From Actinomycetota bacterium (GTDB lineage: Bacteria > Actinomycetota > Actinomycetes > Nanopelagicales > Nanopelagicaceae): DNA of 64,000 bases. Positions within the stretch are counted from its first letter, which is position 1, and every line of letters begins with the position of its first letter. The position numbers and the translations under genes were made by a program. Below the pieces are notes generated by a model, which was given only the letters and a program-made list of their open reading frames with translations, was not told where the DNA came from and did not search any database. The stretch lies in contig JACSDF010000002.1 in assembly GCA_015660815.1 (NCBI GenBank), positions 1-64,000 on the forward strand. The letters run 5' to 3'. Shown here piece after piece: positions 55,866 through 64,000 of this stretch.

Positions 55866-57528
55866 CTTTTTCATCCTCTTTTAAGATTTCATCCATCGCA
55901 ACTGACTCGCGCTCAACAAGTGACTCGTAGGCAGCAACCGAACTCTTGCGCTCTTTTGTTGACCAACCTAAAACCGGAGCAATAATTTCAGAGATTGACT
56001 CGGCAAGGTTTAATCCATGATTGTGGGCTTCGAAGGCGATGCGAGTGCGACGAGAAATAACATCGTCAATACTTTGTGCCCCTTCGTGACTGGCTGCGTA
56101 ATAAATCTCAGCTCTTATGTAAGGCAAATCGGGTGAGAGTTTCTTTCCCAAAGTAGGATTTTCCTTGATTAGCTCTAAAACCTCGCTAATCATTGAGCCA
56201 TAGCGATTGAGAAGATGAGTAATCGATTCAGCCGATATGCCGCTTTCTTCCGCTAATCGATCAACTTGTTGTACTAAAGCAAAGTAACCATCAGCGCCAA
56301 CGAGCGGAAGTTTGTCGGTAACCGACTCTGGGATCAGTTTACGAAGCTCTATCGCTGCAAGATCAATTACATCCTTACTCATAATGCGATATGTGGTGTA
56401 TTTGCCTCCAGCAATACTTACAAAGCCTGGTGCAGGTCTATCCACCGTATGTTCGCGAGAGAGTTTAGTAGTTGCAGAATTCTTGTTATTTGCAACTAAT
56501 GGTCGAAGTCCAGCAAAAACTCCAATTATCTCGTCGAATTTTATCTGCGGAGTAAGAACTCGATTGGCTTGATCCACAATGTATTGGACATCTTCACGAT
56601 TAGCGAGAGGCTCAGCGCGATCTCCTGTGTAAGGAGTATCAGTTGTACCAACAATCCATTTATCACCCCAAGGAATAATGAAGAGAACTGAAACCGGGGT
56701 TTTAAGAATAATTCCAGCGTCGGATTTAATCGCTGAGCCAGGTAACACGATATGGACACCTTTACTCATTGTGACGTTGTATCCAGGTATTAAATCAAAT
56801 TTTTCGTGAAGCGCATCGCTCCAAATTCCAGCGCACATAACCGTCACAGTTGCTTTAATCGCAATGCTCTTTCCACTCACTAAATCTTTAGCATTGACGC
56901 CAATGATCTGCTTTCCTTCTCGAATTAGTGATTCGGCGCTCATGCGAGTTGCAATGATTGCTCCATGCCGTGCTGCGGTGCGAGCAACACTGAGTGTATG
57001 GCGGGCATCATCTACTTGTGCATCAAAGTATTTGATTGCTCCTAAAATGATATCTGGCCGTAGCGAGGGTGCGATTTCATTAATCTGTTTCTGGCTCAAA
57101 TGCTTGTGCCACGGCAACGTGCGTGCAAAGCCACGAAGCGCGTCGTATAACGCTAAACCTGCACCAACATAGGTTCGTTCTTTAAACTTTTCGGTGAGTG
57201 GAAAAAGAAAGCCAACGGGTTTTACTAAATGTGGGCAGAGGGTCGAGACGAGAAGTTCTCGCTCATGTAGCGCTTCACGAACTAATTTGAAGTCATACTG
57301 CTCGAGATAGCGGAGTCCACCATGAATTAATTTGCTCGAGCGGCTAGATGTTCCTGCTGCAATATCTTGGGATTCGATCAACGCAACTTTCAATCCACGA
57401 GAAGCGGCATCTAGAGCAGCTCCGACGCCATTCACTCCCCCGCCAATTACCAAAACATCAAAACTCTCGCTGCCAAGTGCCGCGATGGCGTTTTCGCGTT
57501 GTGTTGGGTTTAGATCAAATAAAAACAT
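55855..57528 (-). CDS. glpD: Glycerol-3-phosphate dehydrogenase (aerobic, FAD)
   Basis: GlpD oxidises glycerol-3-phosphate to DHAP and passes electrons to quinone at the membrane. The 557-residue protein has the FAD-binding motif FDVLVIGGGVNGVGAALDAASRG (about residues 23-45), TSSRSSKLIHGGLRYLEQYDF and the C-terminal GlpD cap (FEAHNHGLNLAESISEI). Divergent from glpK with about 70 nt between starts, so the glycerol pathway shares a promoter region. Confidence 0.95.
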   Translation of the reverse strand: MFLFDLNPTQRENAIAALGSESFDVLVIGGGVNGVGAALDAASRGLKVALIESQDIAAGTSSRSSKLIHGGLRYLEQYDFKLVREALHERELLVSTLCPHLVKPVGFLFPLTEKFKERTYVGAGLALYDALRGFARTLPWHKHLSQKQINEIAPSLRPDIILGAIKYFDAQVDDARHTLSVARTAARHGAIIATRMSAESLIREGKQIIGVNAKDLVSGKSIAIKATVTVMCAGIWSDALHEKFDLIPGYNVTMSKGVHIVLPGSAIKSDAGIILKTPVSVLFIIPWGDKWIVGTTDTPYTGDRAEPLANREDVQYIVDQANRVLTPQIKFDEIIGVFAGLRPLVANNKNSATTKLSREHTVDRPAPGFVSIAGGKYTTYRIMSKDVIDLAAIELRKLIPESVTDKLPLVGADGYFALVQQVDRLAEESGISAESITHLLNRYGSMISEVLELIKENPTLGKKLSPDLPYIRAEIYYAASHEGAQSIDDVISRRTRIAFEAHNHGLNLAESISEIIAPVLGWSTKERKSSVAAYESLVERESVAMDEILKEDEKVSS

Positions 57529-57597
57529 ATGCGTTGCATCTCCATTGCAGCCTTTGTAGAGTTAAGCCTAACCGAATAGAGACGGGTTTGCCTTATT

Positions 57598-59085
57598 GTG
57601 AGATACATCGGCAGTTTGGATCAAGGCACTAGTAGTACGCGATTCATGATCTTTGACCATGCTGGAAAAGTCGTCGGCCAACATCAAGTGGAGCATCGTC
57701 AAATTCTTCCTCAAGCGGGTTGGGTCGAACATGATGCCGCCGAGATTTGGGAGCGTACCCAGGAAGTCATATCGGCCGCGCTCAGGCAGGCCGATATTTT
57801 AGGCTCAGATTTAGCTGCGGTGGGAATCACCAATCAGCGTGAAACAACGGTCGTTTGGGACATCGAGACTGGGCAGCCCTTATCAAATGCCATAGTGTGG
57901 CAGGACACTCGAACTACAAATTTTTTGGAGTCCCTCAGTGAAGATGAGCGCGAACTCATCGTATTCAAGACGGGATTAACTATTGCGCCATATTTTGCTG
58001 GAAGCAAAATGAACTGGCTGTTGGCGAATGTTCCTGCAGCTAAAGGTGCTAATGCTCGCTTCGGAACAATAGATTCTTGGCTACTCTGGAACTTAACCGG
58101 CGGAGTACGCGGCGGGGTTCACGCTACTGATGTCACGAATGCAAGCCGTACATTGCTCATGAACCTTGAAACTCTAGACTGGGATGAAGAGCTTCTTTCA
58201 ATTTTTGGCGTTGCACGAGAATCATTACCAATTATTAAATCCTCATCGGAAAAGTATGGGTTCACCGATCCGCATGGAGCCTTCGGTACAGCGATTCCAA
58301 TCGCTGGAATTTTAGGTGATCAGCAGGCGGCAATGGTTGGCCAGGTTTGTTTCGAACGCGGTGAGTCAAAGACTACTTACGGCACTGGCAACTTTGCATT
58401 GCTCAACACAGGTACTGAAGTTGTGCGATCTAAGAATGGATTATTAACCACAGTATGTTTTAAATTTGGTGATGAGCCGGCACGTTATGCCCTTGAAGGA
58501 TCAGTCGCTGTTACCGGATCTGCTATTCAGTGGCTTCGCGATCAATTAGGCGTTATTTCTAATGCGGCAGAGACTGAGATTTTAGCCTCCTCCGTCGCCG
58601 ATACTGCCGGGGTCTATTTCGTTCCCGCATTCTCAGGGCTATTTGCTCCGTATTGGCGCAGTGATGCGCGCGGAGTCATTGTGGGCCTTACGCGCGCGGC
58701 AACTAAAGCGCACCTTGCACGTGCCGCCCTCGAAGCTATCTGCTATCAGACCCGCGATGTCATGGATGCAATGGTTGCTGATAGCGGAACTCCAATGAGC
58801 ACGATGCGAGTTGACGGTGGAATAACTGCAAACTCTTTATGCATGCAGATGCAGGCCGATATTATGGGGATTGAAATATCTAAACCATTAATTGCAGAGA
58901 CAACTGCGCTCGGGGCTGCATACGCTGCAGGTTTAGCAGTAGGTTTTTGGGGATCAAAGGATGAAGTTCGCCAACAATGGCAAGAGTCTCGTCGTTGGAT
59001 TCCAACTAGCACTCTTGAAACGCGCGAGTTTGGTTATTCACAGTGGAAAAAAGCCGTCGAACGTACGCTTAATTGGAGCGATTAA
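57598..59085 (+). CDS. glpK: Glycerol kinase
   Basis: GlpK phosphorylates glycerol to glycerol-3-phosphate. The 495-residue FGGY kinase begins at GTG 57598 with [15 protein letters not shown]. It has [10 protein letters not shown], the FGGY signature regions [13 protein letters not shown] and [12 protein letters not shown], and [19 protein letters not shown] near the C-terminus. No glpF facilitator lies nearby. It is convergent with the GH36 gene, overlapping by 4 nt. Confidence 0.97.
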   Translation: MRYIGSLDQGTSSTRFMIFDHAGKVVGQHQVEHRQILPQAGWVEHDAAEIWERTQEVISAALRQADILGSDLAAVGITNQRETTVVWDIETGQPLSNAIVWQDTRTTNFLESLSEDERELIVFKTGLTIAPYFAGSKMNWLLANVPAAKGANARFGTIDSWLLWNLTGGVRGGVHATDVTNASRTLLMNLETLDWDEELLSIFGVARESLPIIKSSSEKYGFTDPHGAFGTAIPIAGILGDQQAAMVGQVCFERGESKTTYGTGNFALLNTGTEVVRSKNGLLTTVCFKFGDEPARYALEGSVAVTGSAIQWLRDQLGVISNAAETEILASSVADTAGVYFVPAFSGLFAPYWRSDARGVIVGLTRAATKAHLARAALEAICYQTRDVMDAMVADSGTPMSTMRVDGGITANSLCMQMQADIMGIEISKPLIAETTALGAAYAAGLAVGFWGSKDEVRQQWQESRRWIPTSTLETREFGYSQWKKAVERTLNWSD

Positions 59086-61184
59086 ACCTCTGTAATCTCA
59101 ATGAGAAATGCATTAGCCGGAGCGAGAATAGGTGCGCTAACACCAATGTGCGCCAAGGCAGATCCAGAAAGTTTTATACCATCCATCCAGGGTGGTGGCG
59201 AGATGAGCATGAAGCGAGGCTTGCCTGCTGGATAAACCGCTTTAATTGAATATGTAGCGCTCTGATTTAATCCGGGGAATTTCAAAGCTGCAGGGTGGAT
59301 GGCAACCGTTGGCGTTAACTGAACATATGCAAATATCCCTTGAGTTTGATCGTGTGCGATAACACCGTGCAAATATCCGTGAACATCGGGATAGTCAACG
59401 CGAACCATTCGACCACTATGTAAGAGTTCGCGTTTAGTTTTGTAATAGTTCGCCCACGTCGCTAGATGTTGACGTTCTTCATCCGTCGCTTCAGTAATGT
59501 TCCATTCAATTCCAGCATGACCAAAGAGTGCGGTTGTTGCACGCATTGACAGTTCGAGAGTTCGGCCAGTTTGATGACCATGTGTCGGACCAATGTGTGT
59601 TCCTAACATTTCAGGGGGAATCACCTGAGTGGTCCACCGTTGAATTGTTTGACGTTCGAGTGCATCATTGTTATCACTTGTCCAAAAGCGATCAACTAAA
59701 TCTATAACACCTAAATCAATTCGGGCTCCACCCGATGCACATGACTCAATCTCTAATCCCGGATGGCGCAATTTTAGTTCAGCAAATAAGCGATAAATGG
59801 CTTGAGTTTGAGTTCGCACACCTGCATGGCCTAGGTGCCCAGCATCAACTAATACTCGATTGTGATCCCATTTAATATATTCGATATTGTGATCTTTCAA
59901 AATCTGCGATGTCTGTTCTAGTACATGCTTATACGCACCTTCATGAGCTAGATCCAACACAAGTTGGTGGCGCCACAAAGGTGGAATGCGATCGCCTTCA
60001 TGCAAAATCCACTCGGGGTGCGCTCGATACACATCAGAGTCTTCATTGACCATTTCGCCTTCAAACCACAAACCAAATTCAATTCCCTTTGAGTTAACAT
60101 ATTCAATTATCGGGTTCAATCCATCGGGCCAGACTTGCGAATCAATAACCCAGTCACCTAAACCTGCTCGGTCGTTTCGTCGAGAATGAAACCATCCATC
60201 ATCTAATACAACACGTTCAATTCCGATCTGAGCTGCCACATCAACTAACTCTCTTATCGCCTTCTCGTCATGATTAAAATAAAGGGCTTCCCACATATTG
60301 AGAGTGAGTGGACGAGGGCGTTTAGGGTGCATAGTTCGAGCACGGATGTGGGAATGATAAGCGGCACTTATTCCATCTAGACCAGCATCTGAAAATACCG
60401 AAACCATGGACGGTGCTTTATATGTTTGTCCATGAGTTAAAACAACTTCGCCGGGCAATAAGAGTTCACCTGCACCAATAGATTGCTGCCCATCGAAACC
60501 GCGTTCAATTAAGTAATGAGAGTTTCCGCTCCAGGCGATGCTTGTTGCCCAAGCCGAGCCATTGTTGAAGTTTGTTTGTTTAGTCAAGGCGATTTCGGCG
60601 ATTGAAAAATTATGACCGCTTCTACCTTCACGCGATTCGCGTATCCAAGTGCCTATTGAGATATCGCGGCGTTGAGGTTGACGTTCATTTGACCATCGCC
60701 CAGCGAAATCTAAACTTTGATTTGCCTCTTGCGGCAGTGGAAGCCAATGAATAAATTCGTTGAGACAGTAATCTGTCTCGCCGATATTTTTTACCGTCGA
60801 ACTTTGGGTCAAAACACCGAAAATATCTAATTCGAAAGTAATAACAACTTCGAGTTCAGCGAGAAAATCGCGAAAGGTCACGGAGCAATGGTTGTCAATA
60901 TGGTGGAAGTCCGTGACTTCAAACTTAGTTGACCATGCGCTCCCACTTCGATGTCCACTGAGCGTTGGCCGACCTAGAAATCCACGTGCGCTCTCGCGCA
61001 TAATCCCTGGGTTCGGGTATAGATCCCACGAGCTATTGGCAATTGATTGGTTCTGGGCAACTCTGGTTTCAGAAATATTGCCAACCAGAGAATGACCCCA
61101 ATGGGCAATAACTAATGCGCCATCTCTCACTTCAAGAAGCAACGAACTGGTATCTGCGCTCAGGAGTGCCGATTGCTTAGTCAC
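59082..61184 (-). CDS. GH36 alpha-galactosidase
   Basis: A 700-residue cytoplasmic enzyme (no signal peptide) that removes terminal alpha-galactose. The N-terminal beta-sandwich is followed by the TIM barrel with [27 protein letters not shown], the nucleophile Asp in [10 protein letters not shown] and the acid/base Asp in [10 protein letters not shown]. The [13 protein letters not shown] stretch is typical of GH36. The small C-terminal beta domain is present. It sits divergent to galT-galE-galK, so released galactose feeds the Leloir pathway. Confidence 0.94.
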   Translation of the reverse strand: MTKQSALLSADTSSLLLEVRDGALVIAHWGHSLVGNISETRVAQNQSIANSSWDLYPNPGIMRESARGFLGRPTLSGHRSGSAWSTKFEVTDFHHIDNHCSVTFRDFLAELEVVITFELDIFGVLTQSSTVKNIGETDYCLNEFIHWLPLPQEANQSLDFAGRWSNERQPQRRDISIGTWIRESREGRSGHNFSIAEIALTKQTNFNNGSAWATSIAWSGNSHYLIERGFDGQQSIGAGELLLPGEVVLTHGQTYKAPSMVSVFSDAGLDGISAAYHSHIRARTMHPKRPRPLTLNMWEALYFNHDEKAIRELVDVAAQIGIERVVLDDGWFHSRRNDRAGLGDWVIDSQVWPDGLNPIIEYVNSKGIEFGLWFEGEMVNEDSDVYRAHPEWILHEGDRIPPLWRHQLVLDLAHEGAYKHVLEQTSQILKDHNIEYIKWDHNRVLVDAGHLGHAGVRTQTQAIYRLFAELKLRHPGLEIESCASGGARIDLGVIDLVDRFWTSDNNDALERQTIQRWTTQVIPPEMLGTHIGPTHGHQTGRTLELSMRATTALFGHAGIEWNITEATDEERQHLATWANYYKTKRELLHSGRMVRVDYPDVHGYLHGVIAHDQTQGIFAYVQLTPTVAIHPAALKFPGLNQSATYSIKAVYPAGKPRFMLISPPPWMDGIKLSGSALAHIGVSAPILAPANAFLIEITEV

Positions 61185-61204
61185 ACAGGTAGAGTAACGA
61201 CACT

Positions 61205-62317
61205 ATGGCACAGAGTAAAAGACTAACTGCAGGTATCACACGCAATAATCGAGAGATGGCCGACGGCCGAACAATTCGTTATTACGACACTGCGGGTCAA
61301 TCACGCGAGGCAGTTGATCAGCGCCCTGTAGAAGAACAGCCCGCTATTGGTGAACTTCGACTCGACCCCTTAGTTAATGAGTGGATTGCAATGGCGGCTC
61401 ACCGTCAAGGGCGAATCTTTCTACCCCCCAAAGAACTCTGCCCACTGTGTCCAACAACTGGCGAGCTTTTAACCGAAGTACCTGAATCTGATTTTGAAGT
61501 TGTTGTCTTTGATAACCGCTCCCCCTCGCTACGACCACCAATTGGAGATTGGGCACTGCCTGATCAAGTAGGGCCTGATACCGATACAGGCACCGCAGGT
61601 GGTAAGTGCGAAGTAATTTGCTTTACTGCAGATCACGGAAAATCTTTTAAAGATTTGACGCCTGCGCGAGTACGGGTCTTGCTCGAAGCATGGATTGATC
61701 GCACCGAAGAGCTTTCACATGAATCTTATATTGCCCATATCGCACCTTTTGAAAACCGTGGAGAGGAAATTGGCGTAACTCTCTCCCATCCTCATGGACA
61801 GATTTATGCCTACTCGTATCTACCACCCCGAGTTGAAAAAATGTTGGCCGCTGCAGTTTCATATAAGAGTTCAACGGGCAAAATCCTATTTGACGAAGTT
61901 ATCGCGCGCGAGATTCGTGAAAATGAACGTATCGTCGCACAGAACGATCGCTGGATTGCATTTGTTCCGTATGCAGCACGCTATCCATTCGAAATTCATG
62001 TTGCACCTCTTTCTCCAGTTGCCGATTTGACCGGTCTCACGGCAGAGGACCGAGATGCCTTTCCTGAGTTAGCACTGGAAGTAATGAAACGACTCGATGG
62101 CGTCTTTGGCATCGAGATGGCCTATATCGCAGCGTGGCATCAAGCTCCTGTACGCATTGGGCGCGATGTCTTGCGCCTTCATTGGCAGATTACAAGTGTG
62201 CGTCGAGCACCTGGGAAACTTAAATATCTCGCCGGTTCAGAGTCTGCGATGGGAGCTTTTATTATGGACATGCGTCCTGAACAATCCGCAACGCAACTTC
62301 GAGAAGTAGTGCTCTAA
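61205..62317 (+). CDS. galT: Galactose-1-phosphate uridylyltransferase
   Basis: GalT exchanges UMP between UDP-glucose and galactose-1-phosphate. The 370-residue HIT-like enzyme has the zinc-type CPLCP (ELCPLCPTTGE) near the N-terminus and the nucleophilic HPH motif LSHPHGQIYAY. A TAGAGT box 9 nt before ATG 61205 suggests a leaderless transcript for galT-galE-galK. The gap to the divergent GH36 gene is only 20 nt, so regulation must act on a very compact site. Confidence 0.95.
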   Translation: MAQSKRLTAGITRNNREMADGRTIRYYDTAGQSREAVDQRPVEEQPAIGELRLDPLVNEWIAMAAHRQGRIFLPPKELCPLCPTTGELLTEVPESDFEVVVFDNRSPSLRPPIGDWALPDQVGPDTDTGTAGGKCEVICFTADHGKSFKDLTPARVRVLLEAWIDRTEELSHESYIAHIAPFENRGEEIGVTLSHPHGQIYAYSYLPPRVEKMLAAAVSYKSSTGKILFDEVIAREIRENERIVAQNDRWIAFVPYAARYPFEIHVAPLSPVADLTGLTAEDRDAFPELALEVMKRLDGVFGIEMAYIAAWHQAPVRIGRDVLRLHWQITSVRRAPGKLKYLAGSESAMGAFIMDMRPEQSATQLREVVL

Positions 62318-62319
62318 CT

Positions 62320-63273
62320 ATGCGCGTACTTGTCACGGGAGGAGCTGGCTATATTGGTTCGACGGCCGTTGAAATTATGCGCCACCAAGGCTTTGAAATT
62401 AGTGTCTTGGATGATTGCAGCACGGGCCATGCCGACTCCGTACCTTCAGGTGTGCGCTTTATTCAGGGATCACTCTTGAATGAAAAGGAGATTGCCGAAG
62501 CGCTTATGGGTGTAGATGCCGTGATTCACTTTGCCGGTAAATCCCTCGTTGGCGAGTCTGTTGAGAAACCTGATTTGTATCAACGTGTAAATGTAGGTGG
62601 AACTCGAAATCTACTTGATGGAATGCATACGGCGGGCGTAAAGAAGATTGTATTCTCATCTTCGGCGGCAACATATGGTGAGCCCGCAGTGATTCCAATT
62701 AAAGAAAACGCGCAAACATCACCAACTAATCCATACGGTGCAACTAAATTAGAGATTGATCACATGATTCATGCTGAGTCGGAAATTCGCAACATCGCCG
62801 CGGTTTCGCTTCGTTATTTTAATGTCGCAGGCGCGCTCAATTGTGATCGAGGATGGTTATCTGAGCGCCATAATCCTGAAACTCACTTGATTCCAAATGT
62901 ACTTCGAAGTTCAGGTGAAACTCCGGTAAGAATCTTCGGTGGGGATTGGCCAACTCCAGACGGCACGTGTATTCGCGATTACGTTCATGTAATTGATCTA
63001 ATCGATGCCCATATTAAAGCACTCAACTCCCTCGAGCTTGGCGTGCACGAGATTTACAATCTTGGAAGTGGTGATGGATATTCAGTTCGACAGGTAATAG
63101 CTGCGGCAGCAAGAGCAAAAGGACAAGAAATACCAACTATTGATTCACCTCGTCGTACCGGAGATCCAGCGGTATTAATTGCAGATATAAGTAAGGCTAA
63201 AAGTATTCTCGGGTGGAGCCCATCGAGGGGAATTGATGAGATGGTTTCTGACACTTTGGCTTCATTTAATTAG
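62320..63273 (+). CDS. galE: UDP-glucose 4-epimerase
   Basis: GalE interconverts UDP-galactose and UDP-glucose. The 317-residue SDR enzyme has the NAD loop VTGGAGYIGSTAVEI, the catalytic serine/threonine segment FSSSAATYG, and the YxxxK pair in NPYGATKLE, followed by SLRYFNVAGA. It follows galT by 2 nt and precedes galK by 1 nt, forming the galTEK operon. Confidence 0.96.
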   Translation: MRVLVTGGAGYIGSTAVEIMRHQGFEISVLDDCSTGHADSVPSGVRFIQGSLLNEKEIAEALMGVDAVIHFAGKSLVGESVEKPDLYQRVNVGGTRNLLDGMHTAGVKKIVFSSSAATYGEPAVIPIKENAQTSPTNPYGATKLEIDHMIHAESEIRNIAAVSLRYFNVAGALNCDRGWLSERHNPETHLIPNVLRSSGETPVRIFGGDWPTPDGTCIRDYVHVIDLIDAHIKALNSLELGVHEIYNLGSGDGYSVRQVIAAAARAKGQEIPTIDSPRRTGDPAVLIADISKAKSILGWSPSRGIDEMVSDTLASFN

Positions 63274-63274
63274 T

Positions 63275-64000
63275 ATGTCGAAATTTAAAATTGAAAGGGA
63301 GTTTGTACGTACTTTCGGTCACATACCGGAGATTATTGCGGCAGCACCCGGCCGGGTTAATCTAATTGGCGAACACATTGATTACAGCGATGGCTATGTT
63401 CTTCCCTTTGCAATTGCTGATCGAACCTACGCCGCTATAGGTAAACGCTCAGATAACTTAGTGCGAATCGCATCGGCCCAGCGTAGAAATTCAATCATCA
63501 CCCTTAAAGTTGAAGAGATTCGACCTGAACTTAAGGGCTCGTGGGAACGCTATGTTTTAAGCGTTTTGTGGGCGATGGAGATTAAACATGGAGTCGATGT
63601 CATGATTGATGGACAAGTGCCTCTCGGTGCTGGCTTATCATCTTCAGCGGCTCTGGAGTGCAGCGTTGCAACTGCACTCAACGAATTATTCTCGTGCGGC
63701 TTTGATTTAGAGTCCCTTGCGAGATTGACTCAGCGAGGCGAGAATGAATATGTCGGAGTTCCATGCGGAATTATGGATCAATCCGTCTCCTTAATGGCCA
63801 AAAGTGGTTCAGCGCTTTTATTAGATTGTCGCGACTTAACATCGCGAAACGTTGCCTTTGATGTCGCATCGCACGGACTTGAACTACTTATTATCGATAC
63901 TCAAGCCCACCATTCCTTAACCGATGGTGGGTATGCAGAGCGCCGAGCATCGTGTGACCGAGTTGTTTCCAAACTCTCCATTAGGTCCATGCGTGAATTA
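63275..64000 (+). CDS. galK: Galactokinase (5' part only)
   Basis: GalK phosphorylates galactose at C1. About 242 residues are visible before the right edge. The GHMP galactokinase signature is PGRVNLIGEHIDYSDGYVLP (about residues 26-45), the ATP loop is VPLGAGLSSSAALECSV, and CGIMDQSVSLM carries the catalytic Asp region. The start ATG 63275 lies 1 nt after the galE stop. It completes the Leloir set with galT and galE. Confidence 0.95.
   Translation, partial: MSKFKIEREFVRTFGHIPEIIAAAPGRVNLIGEHIDYSDGYVLPFAIADRTYAAIGKRSDNLVRIASAQRRNSIITLKVEEIRPELKGSWERYVLSVLWAMEIKHGVDVMIDGQVPLGAGLSSSAALECSVATALNELFSCGFDLESLARLTQRGENEYVGVPCGIMDQSVSLMAKSGSALLLDCRDLTSRNVAFDVASHGLELLIIDTQAHHSLTDGGYAERRASCDRVVSKLSIRSMREL

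Overview
The window looks like part of a streamlined, lower-GC actinobacterial chromosome. The best fit is the freshwater acI lineage (Nanopelagicales, Planktophila/Nanopelagicus-like). This is an inference from gene content and order, not a database match. The supporting actinobacterial signatures are: obgE-proB-proA next to rplU-rpmA; holA-comEC-comEA-leuS; gpm-rsfS-nadD with its tiny membrane-protein partner; a fabD-fabH-acpP-fabF-accD cluster; DUF3145; and secreted proteins that start with a two-cysteine module. Genes are tightly packed. Many neighbours overlap by 1-15 nt, several convergent pairs overlap at their stop codons, and no stretch over about 300 bases lacks a gene. The largest gaps are the cspA leader (about 260 nt), the fasciclin/carH divergent region (about 235 nt) and the sipW/regulator divergent region (about 220 nt).

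Layout. 0-8.4 kb: GatCAB amidotransferase, proline synthesis (proB and proA separated by a convergent serine beta-lactamase-fold gene), obgE, ribosomal proteins L27 and L21. 8.4-10.7 kb: a secreted NHL beta-propeller protein whose reading frame is broken by an exact 7-nt duplication inside a 15-bp tandem repeat. 10.7-25.7 kb: housekeeping genes (holA, competence comEC/comEA, leuS, tRNA-Ala, rsfS, nadD, ligA, mnmA, a cysteine desulfurase, etfAB). 25.8-31.1 kb: two GT4 glycosyltransferases, an SGNH hydrolase and glgX. 31.2-36.1 kb: a type II fatty-acid synthesis cluster.

36-43 kb: after SIMPL, DUF3145 and cspA comes the most unusual block. An ER/SipW-type signal peptidase lies upstream of two TasA/camelysin-like secreted proteins, an M23 peptidase fused to a TasA-like domain, and a second M23 peptidase, all on one strand. 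This looks like a SipW-TasA-type surface-fibre system with peptidoglycan-remodelling partners. 43-50 kb: an S51-like protein with a CysS-like tail, tRNA-Met, three paralogues of an unrecognised membrane-protein family, a two-domain fasciclin protein, and a CarH-like B12 photoreceptor. Three 11-bp operator-like repeats sit exactly over the fasciclin -35 box, suggesting light control of an adhesion protein. 50-52.2 kb: a small sulfur operon (SQR-like, TusE/DsrC-like, DsrE-like).

52.4-64 kb: nnrD, a response regulator, a free-standing DnaX-C-terminus-like protein, a GH25 lysozyme, then glpD, glpK, a GH36 alpha-galactosidase, galT, galE and galK (cut by the window edge). The last six form a coherent route for alpha-galactosides and glycerol, possibly algal galactosylglycerols. 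All functional calls come from reading motifs. No similarity search was run.
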